From Flavobacteriales bacterium (GTDB taxonomy: Bacteria > Bacteroidota > Bacteroidia > Flavobacteriales_D > Crocinitomicaceae): 36,514 bases of DNA. Below, piece after piece: positions 16,287 through 23,761 of the stretch (positions are counted from its first letter, which is position 1; each line of letters begins with the position of its first letter). The notes beneath the pieces were generated by a model. It saw nothing but the letters and a program-made list of their open reading frames with translations, was not told the DNA's origin and did not search any database. The translations under genes were made by a program, and so were the position numbers. The stretch lies in NCBI GenBank assembly GCA_947453715.1, contig CANGHX010000008.1, forward strand, positions 1-36,514. The letters are read 5' to 3'.

Positions 16287-17495
16287 TTAAAAACTATATC
16301 CGATTCCTAAATTAATATAATGTTGTTGCTTAAAAAATGGCTGACTTTGAGGGTATGGATTGACTACTAATGCTTGATTTTGCTCACCTGTTAATCGATA
16401 ATAGTAATCTGCTTTTACAATAACTCCTTTATGAGGCTGAAATGAAATTCCTGTTACTAAATACTGCTGATTCAGCACTTTATTTTCGATGCCATTTTCA
16501 GGTAATTTTAAGTTTAAATTTAAATTTTCATAGCGTGCAAACAAGGTGAAATTTTTATCTGTTTTATGTAATAAATTGTAACCAATTTCAACATAATATC
16601 CAAGTATTTGTTCTGGTGTGTTATTGGCATATGCTCTATTAATTTCAAAAGCGTTTGAGATATTAACCAATGATGCTAATGCTTTTACAACAAAACCTTT
16701 ATTTCTATATTGAACATTAGCTTCAATTAATTCTACAGGTGTTCCAAATGAACCATAATCTAATTGCAAACTATCGGCCTCTCTTTTAGTCAAACCGGCA
16801 CTCCCTCCCAAATACCCGGAAAGTTGAAGCCTAAAATGACTTTTAAAATATAATAATGAACCATTTAATGCTAAGCAAGAAGCATTAGCTCCACTGCCTT
16901 CATATCTTCCGCCTCTTATGCCAGATCCACTTTCGAAACCAGCACTATTTAATCCATTCATTAATGCTAGTGTGTAATTTAATCCAGGTATTCTTATACT
17001 TGTTCCGTAGTAACCAATTCCAATCTCTCGCCAAGTTGCAGGGATAATAAATTGCTCAACAAATGGTCGATCATTTCCATTAAAAGTCGTTGGTAAATGG
17101 TTCTCATTGATCATTCCAATTCTCGGAATAAACAATCCAGCAGTTATATAATTAAAATGATTAATATCAAACTTTAAAAAAGCTTGTTCAATAGCAAATT
17201 CACCACCTAACTCACCACCTGCTACTTTAGCATCTTCAATTTCTAACTCTGAAAAAAAAGTGATTTTTTTATTGAATTTATGCCCAACAAACAAAACTAA
17301 ACGGTCAACATTTGCTGAAGCTTTCTTTTCCGTTAAATTATTTGAATACTTAACATTTCCGTAGCCTGAAATAACTGTAGTTGAATTTGTAGCAACTAAA
17401 CCTGCTGACAATGAATCTTCTCTTGTAAGTATTTGTCCAAATAAGGCATTAAAGGTTAAAAGGCTAATCGCAACTATTAATATATATTTATTCAT
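16287..17495 (-). CDS. Outer-membrane porin (phosphate-selective porin O/P-like)
   Basis: Outer-membrane beta-barrel of 402 residues, first gene of the operon. It has a signal peptide (MNKYILIVAISLLTFNALFGQ), alternating amphipathic strands throughout, and a terminal aromatic residue (INLGIGYSF), as expected for a barrel protein. Motifs such as FFSELEIEDAK, AGLFIPRIGMINENH and REIGIGYYG resemble the porin O/P-type family of Bacteroidota. No plug or TonB box is visible, so it is a diffusion channel rather than a TonB receptor. Its substrate is unknown; the Fur-like operators upstream suggest a metal species. The promoter, described separately, has both -33 and -7 elements. Confidence 0.82.
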   Translation of the reverse strand: MNKYILIVAISLLTFNALFGQILTREDSLSAGLVATNSTTVISGYGNVKYSNNLTEKKASANVDRLVLFVGHKFNKKITFFSELEIEDAKVAGGELGGEFAIEQAFLKFDINHFNYITAGLFIPRIGMINENHLPTTFNGNDRPFVEQFIIPATWREIGIGYYGTSIRIPGLNYTLALMNGLNSAGFESGSGIRGGRYEGSGANASCLALNGSLLYFKSHFRLQLSGYLGGSAGLTKREADSLQLDYGSFGTPVELIEANVQYRNKGFVVKALASLVNISNAFEINRAYANNTPEQILGYYVEIGYNLLHKTDKNFTLFARYENLNLNLKLPENGIENKVLNQQYLVTGISFQPHKGVIVKADYYYRLTGEQNQALVVNPYPQSQPFFKQQHYINLGIGYSF

Positions 17496-17514
17496 GATCT
17501 ATTTTTTGATGTTG

Positions 17515-17542
17515 CAAATCTAGAATCATTCTAGATAAACAA
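17515..17542 (-). promoter_or_regulatory. Bacteroidota-type promoter of the porin-Rieske-imelysin-DHOR operon
   Basis: On the minus strand the -7 element TAGATTTG (17515-17522) matches TAnnTTTG exactly. A TTG (17540-17542) lies 17 bases upstream as the -33 element; a second TTG three bases further gives spacing 20. The expected start of transcription is near 17508, about a dozen bases before the porin ATG at 17495. Confidence 0.75.
17518..17536. promoter_or_regulatory. Fur-family-like operator, proximal copy
   Basis: A perfect 9-1-9 inverted repeat, ATCTAGAAT-C-ATTCTAGAT. The inner part, TAGAATnATTCTA, has the 7-1-7 geometry of Fur/PerR/Irr-type boxes. It fills the spacer between the -33 TTG and the -7 box and overlaps the -7 by five bases, so a bound protein would block RNA polymerase. 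Confidence 0.65.
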
Positions 17543-17543
17543 C

Positions 17544-17563
17544 AATACCATAAAAATGGTATT
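17544..17563. repeat. 20-base inverted repeat between the two operators
   Basis: An 8-4-8 perfect inverted repeat (AATACCAT, AAAA, ATGGTATT). It lies just upstream of the -33 element and touches the distal operator by one base. It could be a binding site for a second regulator or a chance A/T-rich palindrome. No function is assigned. Confidence 0.4.
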
Positions 17564-17579
17564 TTAGAATCATTCTAAA
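17563..17579. promoter_or_regulatory. Fur-family-like operator, distal copy
   Basis: A perfect 8-1-8 inverted repeat, TTTAGAAT-C-ATTCTAAA, sharing the TAGAATCATTCTA core with the proximal operator. The centres are 44 bases apart, about four helical turns, so the two sites face roughly the same side of the DNA. Confidence 0.65.
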
Positions 17580-17584
17580 TAAAA

Positions 17585-17614
17585 AAAGGGTTGCTAACTT
17601 AATAACAACCCTTT
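17585..17614 (-). terminator. Terminator of the 54-residue membrane protein gene
   Basis: A 9-bp perfect stem (AAAGGGTTG with CAACCCTTT) closes a 12-nt loop. Runs of A to the left give a U-tract on minus-strand RNA only. It separates the small membrane gene from the operator/promoter region of the porin operon. Confidence 0.8.
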
Positions 17615-17633
17615 AAATATGGTTTTAAAGAAA

Positions 17634-17798
17634 TTATTTTTCTTCTGTCTCTTCTTCGTCAAAAACTCTTTTCGGACGCATTTTTGCAAAAGCACCTAAT
17701 GTAATCCAATAAGGAACTACAAATCCTAATAAAAATAACAACATCCAAAATGCCATACCTGCTATTAAAAGAAATAATACTATACCGAAAATACTCAT
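17634..17798 (-). CDS. Small membrane protein, uncharacterised (54 residues)
   Basis: An ATG-started frame of 54 residues. Two closely spaced hydrophobic stretches (IFGIVLFLLIAGMAFWMLLF and LLGFVVPYWITLGAF) could form one long or two short membrane helices. A basic patch (KMRPKRV) and a very acidic tail (DEEETEEK) follow. The basic patch and tail would be cytoplasmic by the positive-inside rule. It is a real gene rather than a chance frame because a well-placed terminator follows 20 bases after its stop and the composition is strongly membrane-like. A TATCTTTA -7-like element lies about 30 bases upstream. I do not recognise a family or function. Confidence 0.68.
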   Translation of the reverse strand: MSIFGIVLFLLIAGMAFWMLLFLLGFVVPYWITLGAFAKMRPKRVFDEEETEEK

Positions 17799-17910
17799 GT
17801 CTCTTTATTTTAAATTCAATAATGTTGTAAAGATAATAATATTTTTAAAAAAAGATTAAAATTTAAGGTGAAAGTAAACATTAAGATAGTAAAAAAAATA
17901 ACTAAATTGA

Positions 17911-19848
17911 TTAATAGATAGTTAAATCAGAATTTGATATTGAAATGTTTTCTTTATTAGGATTCCAAAAGTAAATTTTTAATTCACTTGACTTCGAATC
18001 TATTTTGGGAAGACTAAATAAATTATAATTCTGATTCCAAACTTTTTTAGAATTAAAATACAATGAAAAACATTTATAGTAAATCAAAGAATCATTATAA
18101 ACTAATGAAACTACTAAAGAAACATCCTTTAAGGGATTTCCCTTACTATCAAAGGTGTATTTAACAACTCTATTTTTAGAAAATTGCTTATCATTTTTTG
18201 CATTAAACAACATAACAAATTCTTGAGATGCTAATATTTCAACATTTCTGTATTTCGCGCTTTTCAAATCTACTATTGGTATTTTATTATCTAATTTTAA
18301 AAACTGTTCTAAGTTTTGATTTGACTTCTCTTTTTCACAAATAGTAATTTTACCATTTGTTGCTATCATTTTTAGATGTTTAATAATTTGAGGATAATGT
18401 GCATAGATATCTTGAAGAAAAAACTCATTCTGAAAAATGTAATACTTTGAAGGAAAATCCAATGATTTTTTGATTGCTGAGTAATTTGAATACATATTAC
18501 AGTATCCTGTCCTATTCATTAATAAAAAAGGAATATTTGGAGTATAACTTCCAAGAACAAATACTTTTTCATTCTCAGAAATTCCATATCGCTTTAAAAA
18601 TGACTCAGAATTTCGAAAATTTAAAATTGATTCATTGACAATATCCCAAGTTCCTGTTATCCTTTTTTCTTTCTGCATAAAATGAGCATTCACAAATAGT
18701 AAAAAAGTAGCAATTGATAAAATGGGAATAATAATGTTTTGAATTTTTTTAAAATTAAAAAATTCAAATAAAACGATCGTAAGTATTATAATGGGCAGGT
18801 AAAAAGTATCTAAAAAATAATAATCATGATTTTCAAATTGTTTGGCCATTAAAATGAAAAAGATACTATTCCCAATAAATAACATTATTAATAGTAATAC
18901 GATTAATTTACGATCTTTTAAAAACTGAGTTATATTCTTTCTTTTGAAAATTAAAACTGAAAATAAAATCACAGAAAAAATAAAATAGTGTATCCATGAA
19001 AAATAATGGAAAGTCCAACGTTGAAGCATTATCTTAATTATCTCTAGATATTCTGCAAAATTATCTGCCATTTTGAAACTAAAAAGGAACATTGCTCCAT
19101 AAGTCTTTCTTAAATAGATATTATAAATCACATAAAAAAGAATCGCTAAAAATGAAAATAATCCAATGAAAATAACTTTCAAATTGATTTTTTTCTTGTG
19201 AATCATAGTAATTAATTCTACCATCAAAACGGCAAACAATGGGATTAAAAAAGTTGTTCTTGCTAAAGCTGATAATGTTAAAAATAGAATACCTATACTG
19301 AAAACTTTAAATCGCTTTGTTTCTCTATAAATTAAATAAAAATAAATACCAATTATTGAGTTTGATAACGATGGAATTGAAGGTATAAAGCCACTTTGAT
19401 AATATACAAAAACTGGTGAAGTAGCTGCTAAAATTGTAATAAAAAAAGAAATCAAAATAGAATTTCCAAGTTGCTTTGATAATTTATATAAAAACAATAA
19501 CCCTAAAAAACCATATAAAAGAATATATGTTCTGAAAAAAAACGGCGATTTATTACCAGCTATTTTCATAAATATTGCAGGAATATAATCATGTATCGGA
19601 AAATCCACAGCAGTGATGCGAGTACTATCAGCAGTGTCCCATTTATTTGGAATTGGATGATTGTAAACTAATGTTTGAGGTTTAAAAAAATTCAAATCAT
19701 TATCAACAAAACCATTTGCTAAAGCATAACGATCTGATTGTGACCAAGCATGAGTAAAAGACGGAAATTCATTAATATATTTATAATGAAAAACGAAAAA
19801 AACAGTAAGTAAAAAAGTAAAAAAACCTAATTTTTCAACTTTACTCAT
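17911..19848 (-). CDS. GT39/ArnT-like integral membrane glycosyltransferase
   Basis: 645-residue polytopic membrane protein. The N-terminal helix is followed by a large first periplasmic loop containing HAWSQSDRYALANGFVDN and ITAVDFPIHDYIPAIF. The acidic residues here match the pattern of the catalytic Asp/Glu in GT-C enzymes of the PMT/ArnT type (glycosyltransferase family 39-like). About ten further hydrophobic segments follow up to roughly residue 395, then a soluble C-terminal domain of about 250 residues. Such enzymes transfer sugars from polyprenyl-phosphate donors to lipid or protein acceptors; donor and acceptor cannot be told here. It stands alone, with no surface-polysaccharide genes nearby. 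The run of hydrophobic, A/T-biased codons is normal for such proteins. Confidence 0.75.
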   Translation of the reverse strand: MSKVEKLGFFTFLLTVFFVFHYKYINEFPSFTHAWSQSDRYALANGFVDNDLNFFKPQTLVYNHPIPNKWDTADSTRITAVDFPIHDYIPAIFMKIAGNKSPFFFRTYILLYGFLGLLFLYKLSKQLGNSILISFFITILAATSPVFVYYQSGFIPSIPSLSNSIIGIYFYLIYRETKRFKVFSIGILFLTLSALARTTFLIPLFAVLMVELITMIHKKKINLKVIFIGLFSFLAILFYVIYNIYLRKTYGAMFLFSFKMADNFAEYLEIIKIMLQRWTFHYFSWIHYFIFSVILFSVLIFKRKNITQFLKDRKLIVLLLIMLFIGNSIFFILMAKQFENHDYYFLDTFYLPIIILTIVLFEFFNFKKIQNIIIPILSIATFLLFVNAHFMQKEKRITGTWDIVNESILNFRNSESFLKRYGISENEKVFVLGSYTPNIPFLLMNRTGYCNMYSNYSAIKKSLDFPSKYYIFQNEFFLQDIYAHYPQIIKHLKMIATNGKITICEKEKSNQNLEQFLKLDNKIPIVDLKSAKYRNVEILASQEFVMLFNAKNDKQFSKNRVVKYTFDSKGNPLKDVSLVVSLVYNDSLIYYKCFSLYFNSKKVWNQNYNLFSLPKIDSKSSELKIYFWNPNKENISISNSDLTIY

Positions 19849-20085
19849 AATAATTAATGTAAAAAAGTAAAGTACAATTCTAATAAAAACAATTCATAAT
19901 TTTAATTTAATTAATAAGTTATTCGAAACTAAAGTTTTAAACATGAAACAAAGCACTGTTTTATAACTACTTAATATTACAGATAGACTTAGATCATCAA
20001 TCCGCTAGATTAATTTTAGGTTATTTCATTCGTTTAAAAAAAACTAGACGAAAAATTAATTAAATTCGCATAGATAACACTAGTA

Positions 20086-20517
20086 ATGAGTAAATCTAAA
20101 AAACACATTCTTTCTTTAGATAACGATTATGAATATGAGATGATTGGAATTTGCTCTCATCACAATGATTATCGTTTAGTTTGGGGAATCAATAATGTTT
20201 TAGCCTTACATTTAAGTAAAGCGCATGAAGATTTCATTGTGGTCAATAAAAAAGGGACCTATTTATCTCAACATTCACTCTACGAATATAAAGATGAAGA
20301 TAATTTATTAGAATACTATCTGATTAAAAACAAGCACTTTGGTAAGTTTTTAATTCATGAGAAGCCAAGTATAGATTACTTTTTATTTATTTATGGAATT
20401 GATTATGAAGATTTAGATGGAATTAGCCAAAAATTGAAACAACTTTCAAGTGTATTAGCAATATTTCCTCTTGATCCAATGGAAATTGAATCAACTGAAA
20501 ATTTAATATTTAGATAA
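20086..20517 (+). CDS. IPExxxVDY family protein
   Basis: 143-residue cytoplasmic protein of a Bacteroidota family named for the motif IPExxxVDY, here seen in the related form LIHEKPSIDYFLFIYG near residue 91. The function of the family is unknown. It lies 32 bases upstream of pyk on the same strand, an arrangement I recall for this family, and the two are probably co-transcribed. No signal peptide or membrane segment is visible. A regulatory or metabolic link to pyruvate kinase is suggested only by position. Confidence 0.85.
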   Translation: MSKSKKHILSLDNDYEYEMIGICSHHNDYRLVWGINNVLALHLSKAHEDFIVVNKKGTYLSQHSLYEYKDEDNLLEYYLIKNKHFGKFLIHEKPSIDYFLFIYGIDYEDLDGISQKLKQLSSVLAIFPLDPMEIESTENLIFR

Positions 20518-20549
20518 AACTCTAGCTTGCTAGAATTAAATAAAAAATT

Positions 20550-21968
20550 ATGAAAAAAACAAAAATAGTAGCAACATTAGGTCCAGCTTCAAGTGACAAA
20601 GAGACGCTGAGACAAATGTTCATTGAGGGATTAAATGTATGTCGTTTAAACTTCTCTCATGGAGGACATGAAAACCATGAAAAAGTAGTGAAAATCATCC
20701 GTGAATTAAATGATGAGACTGGATTAAATGTTGCTATTTTGGCAGATTTACAGGGTCCTAAAATCAGAACGGATGAAATGGAGAACAATGGTGTTGAATT
20801 AGTTTCAGGATCAAAAGTTCTTATTGTAACAGAAAAAATCATTGGTACAGCTCAAAAATTTTCGATCAATTATTCAAAACTTCCTGCCGATGTGCATCCA
20901 GGAGAAAGAATCTTATTAGATGATGGAAAATTGATTTTAGAAGTTATTAAAACAGACGAAATCAAAGAAATTGAAGCAATCGTCATTCATGGTGGAATTT
21001 TATCATCTAAAAAAGGTGTAAATTTCCCGAATACAAAAATTTCTATGCCTTCTTTAACGGAGAAAGATAAAGAAGATTTAAATTTTGCATTACAACAAAA
21101 TGTTGATTGGATTGGTTTATCTTTCGTGAGAAATGCTAGAGATATTATTGAATTAAAGCATATCATTAGTCAACAACATGGTAAAGCAAAAGTAGTTGCA
21201 AAAATCGAAAAACCAGAAGCGATTGATGATATTGATGAAATCATTAATGTAAGTGATGCATTAATGGTTGCTAGAGGAGATTTAGGAGTGGAAGTTCCTT
21301 ACCAAAGCGTTCCGTTAATTCAAAAAATGTTGATTAAAAAATGTGCGCTTCAAGCAAAACCAATTATCGTTGCAACTCAAATGATGGAAAGTATGATCAA
21401 AAATCTTACACCATCTAGAGCAGAGGTTAATGACGTAGCAAATGCAGTTTTAGATGGCGCTGATGCAGTTATGTTGTCTGGTGAAACCTCGGTAGGTGAT
21501 CATCCAATTGAAGTGATTAAAACGATGACAAAAATTGTAACAGAAATGGAATCGTTTGAAGGAATTTACAACAAAGAAGAATTACCTGACAAAACACAAG
21601 ATCGTTTTATTTCTGACTCAATCTGTTTCAATGCTTGTAGATTAGCTCAAAGAGTTGAGGCTGATGCAATTATTACAATGTCATTTTCAGGATATACAGC
21701 TTACAAAATTGCTTCTCAAAGACCAAAAGCACCGATTTATGTTTTTACGAGCAATGAACAAATTTTGACTCAATTAAATTTGGTGTGGGGTGTGAAGGGT
21801 ATTTTTTATGATAAACGTATTAGTACTGACCACAGTATAGCAGACATCAAACACATTTTAAAAACAAAGAAAATATTGAAAGTCGGTGATTTAGTAATCA
21901 ACTTGGCTTCCATTCCTTTAGAAGAAAATGGGAAATCAAATATGTTGAAATTAAGTTATATTGAATAA
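20550..21968 (+). CDS. pyk: Pyruvate kinase
   Basis: Converts phosphoenolpyruvate and ADP to pyruvate and ATP, the last step of glycolysis, in the cytoplasm. 472 residues, within the usual range. Motifs: KIVATLGPAS at the start, RLNFSHGGHENH, ADLQGPKIR, the active-site region KIEKPEAIDDIDEI, metal/substrate site MVARGDLGVEVP, and TQMMESMIKNLTPSRAEVND. A C-terminal allosteric-type domain (about 340-472) is present. It follows the IPExxxVDY gene and ends at a very strong bidirectional terminator. Confidence 0.97.
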   Translation: MKKTKIVATLGPASSDKETLRQMFIEGLNVCRLNFSHGGHENHEKVVKIIRELNDETGLNVAILADLQGPKIRTDEMENNGVELVSGSKVLIVTEKIIGTAQKFSINYSKLPADVHPGERILLDDGKLILEVIKTDEIKEIEAIVIHGGILSSKKGVNFPNTKISMPSLTEKDKEDLNFALQQNVDWIGLSFVRNARDIIELKHIISQQHGKAKVVAKIEKPEAIDDIDEIINVSDALMVARGDLGVEVPYQSVPLIQKMLIKKCALQAKPIIVATQMMESMIKNLTPSRAEVNDVANAVLDGADAVMLSGETSVGDHPIEVIKTMTKIVTEMESFEGIYNKEELPDKTQDRFISDSICFNACRLAQRVEADAIITMSFSGYTAYKIASQRPKAPIYVFTSNEQILTQLNLVWGVKGIFYDKRISTDHSIADIKHILKTKKILKVGDLVINLASIPLEENGKSNMLKLSYIE

Positions 21969-21985
21969 TCTCCGTTTATTCAATA

Positions 21986-22035
21986 TAATAGATATTAAAA
22001 AAGGCCTCAATTGAGGCCTTTTTTAATATCTATTA
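21986..22035. terminator. 50-bp perfect palindromic bidirectional terminator
   Basis: Positions 21986-22010 are the exact reverse complement of 22011-22035, giving a 25+25 bp palindrome with no spacer. The GC core AAGGCCTCAATTGAGGCCTT is flanked by A and T runs. It terminates pyk rightward and the acidic-protein gene leftward. Confidence 0.95.
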
Positions 22036-22042
22036 ATTTATC

Positions 22043-22399
22043 TTATTCTTCGTCATCATCATCCTCTGCAGGTTCATCCGCAGGCTCATCATAACTATCA
22101 TCTGTGTCATCATCAACATCTTCGTCTTCGTCTTTGATGTCAGCTAATTTTTCGATTTCTAAATCCTCAAAATCATCGTCATCATCATCATCTAAAATTG
22201 GACGAGCCATTGCTTTCGTGATTTTAACTAAATAGATAATTTCATCAGTTTCCCAAATCAAAGCATCTTGAGCTTCACCTGTTGCCGTCATAATCGTTGT
22301 TAAATGATTACCATATCCATCAGGAAAGTCTCTTAAGATCTGTTTTTTTTGATCAATGGTTAACTTATCGTAGCTTATAATTGAACGCTTTTTTCCCAT
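22043..22399 (-). CDS. Small protein with long acidic C-terminal tail, uncharacterised
   Basis: 118 residues. The first ~68 residues form a compact domain (KLTIDQKKQILRDFPDGYGN, TTIMTATGEAQDALIWETDE, IIYLVKITKAM). The rest is almost wholly Asp/Glu, including a run of seven Asp, giving a strongly negative tail. Acidic tails occur on DNA mimics, histone-like chaperones and RNA polymerase delta-like proteins, but I cannot assign a family. The upstream 95-residue gene stops 11 bases before its start and both probably share a promoter. No membrane segment or signal peptide. Confidence 0.75.
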   Translation of the reverse strand: MGKKRSIISYDKLTIDQKKQILRDFPDGYGNHLTTIMTATGEAQDALIWETDEIIYLVKITKAMARPILDDDDDDDFEDLEIEKLADIKDEDEDVDDDTDDSYDEPADEPAEDDDDEE

Positions 22400-22410
22400 A
22401 ATCCTTTTTA

Positions 22411-22698
22411 TTAAATTTCTAATTTTATGATTCGTCTAATTGGAATAATTACATTTTGCTTCAATAATACTGAAGAATCTGTAATCCCCCAAATTGTAGT
22501 ATTTACAACTTTTTTACCTTTATCATCAGCGAAAAATATTTTCACTTTGAAATGTTCTAGATTACCTAATGCAATTGCACGGTCTAATTCAAATTGTCGC
22601 GCTTTTTTGTCAACTTCATTTTCTAAAATCTCACCTTCATGAAAGTGACAATTTGGAATTGTTTCTTTTTCGACTATTTGAAATTCGTTGGTATTCAT
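22411..22698 (-). CDS. Conserved-looking 95-residue hypothetical protein
   Basis: Short soluble protein. The N-terminal half is charged and helical (ENEVDKKARQFELDRAIALG). The C-terminal half alternates strand-like stretches (HFKVKIFFADDKGKKVVNTT, IWGITDSSVLLKQNVIIPIR, RIIKLEI). The pattern of a bent sheet ending in IPIRRI reminds me of small beta-barrel (Sm-like) proteins, but that is a guess. It is the first gene of a two-gene unit with the acidic-tail protein. A full -33/-7 promoter precedes it, which supports it as a real gene. Confidence 0.72.
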   Translation of the reverse strand: MNTNEFQIVEKETIPNCHFHEGEILENEVDKKARQFELDRAIALGNLEHFKVKIFFADDKGKKVVNTTIWGITDSSVLLKQNVIIPIRRIIKLEI

Positions 22699-22719
22699 TC
22701 TTTATTTCTGATTTTGGAG

Positions 22720-22749
22720 CAAAAATAAATGAAATGATTTAGAAAGCAA
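22720..22749 (-). promoter_or_regulatory. Bacteroidota-type promoter of the two small uncharacterised genes
   Basis: On the minus strand TTG (22747-22749) is followed after 19 bases by TATTTTTG (22720-22727), an exact TAnnTTTG match. The start of transcription should lie near 22713, about 15 bases before the ATG at 22698. Confidence 0.65.
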
Positions 22750-22825
22750 GTAAATTCTTAAGAGAATCCGTAAAAAATTTAAACTTTTTTTCTTTTTTGA
22801 TTTTGCAATATTCTAAAAACAAAAA

Positions 22826-22845
22826 AGGAGCTAATATTAGCTCCT
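22826..22845 (-). terminator. Terminator of the DUF3108 gene
   Basis: A 20-base perfect palindrome (AGGAGCTAAT/ATTAGCTCCT) begins 5 bases after the gene's stop. Its left flank is A-rich, giving a U-tract on the minus-strand RNA. Confidence 0.82.
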
Positions 22846-22850
22846 CATTA

Positions 22851-23639
22851 CTAGTTAATTTTACTTGTTAAGTCATTTTTCAAGCCTTCCCATTCTACAA
22901 GGTGAAGTTTTACAATCCCAACCGGAATTTTTGCTTTCACTAAAATTGGAATACGATTTTCGTCTTTCGTTACCCAGAAATTCACATCATCCTCACTTTT
23001 GAAATAACGACCTGTTTGAACAACTGGAACGAATTTTAAACAATTAAACTTTCCTTTTCGGATGTGTATTTGTTCATCACCAACATATTTTACTTTCAAA
23101 TTATAAATTTCATCGTCCATGAAACATTTGAATTCAAACGTATCATTTTTCTTTAAATTTTTAAAGTTCATCGTACGAGCATAATAAAAAGAAGAAATCA
23201 TATCTTGAATTGCTAATGGCGTTTTAAATTCTTTTCCATCACCATTATCTACTTTTAATTTATCTTGTTTAAAAGCATAATCTTGATTGATTTTATATCC
23301 TCCTTCATCTACACGACGAACAAAATACCATGGAAAAACACCTTTTTTATCGATGTAACTTTCGTATTTGTCTACCACTTTAAAAAATGCATTAAATCCT
23401 CCCAACGTTCTTCCTGTTCCTCCTACTTGAAGTAATTCTCTATCACCACCTTTTTTAGTCGTCGATTTTACTTCTAAAACGGCTTCACCTGCATCCATAA
23501 ATCCATAGGTAATTCTATATCTCAACTTCTCTCCTACTTGGAATGCTTTATTTGAAACTGAAGGTAAAGAAACCGTGTCTCCACTTGTTAAGGCTACAAA
23601 TACTCCAATAAATCCGAAAAAATAAACAACCCTTTTCAT
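22851..23639 (-). CDS. DUF3108 domain protein, exported
   Basis: 262 residues with an N-terminal signal peptide (MKRVVYFFGFIGVFVALTSG), so it acts in the periplasm or envelope. The body matches the DUF3108 pattern: FQVGEKLRYRITYGFMDAGE near the start, DKYESYIDKKGVFPWYFVRR, IQDMISSFYYAR in the middle, and FWVTKDENRIPILVKAKIPV with GIVKLHL near the end. The fold is a beta-rich, lipid-binding-like domain in many Bacteroidota and Proteobacteria, with no established function. It is monocistronic by its terminators on both sides. Confidence 0.85.
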   Translation of the reverse strand: MKRVVYFFGFIGVFVALTSGDTVSLPSVSNKAFQVGEKLRYRITYGFMDAGEAVLEVKSTTKKGGDRELLQVGGTGRTLGGFNAFFKVVDKYESYIDKKGVFPWYFVRRVDEGGYKINQDYAFKQDKLKVDNGDGKEFKTPLAIQDMISSFYYARTMNFKNLKKNDTFEFKCFMDDEIYNLKVKYVGDEQIHIRKGKFNCLKFVPVVQTGRYFKSEDDVNFWVTKDENRIPILVKAKIPVGIVKLHLVEWEGLKNDLTSKIN

Positions 23640-23724
23640 AACTCAATAATTTTAGTTAATTAACCTATTTCAAACTGTATGCCAAAAAATTAGATTATGT
23701 ATTCTATAACTATTAAAACAAAAA

Positions 23725-23748
23725 AAAGGAGAAAATATTTTCTCCTTT
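23725..23748 (-). terminator. Terminator of the M42 peptidase gene
   Basis: A 24-base perfect palindrome (AAAGGAGAAAAT/ATTTTCTCCTTT). A run of A to its left gives the U-tract on minus-strand RNA. It lies 14 bases past the peptidase stop. Confidence 0.8.
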
Positions 23749-23761
23749 CTAAAATAAAATT

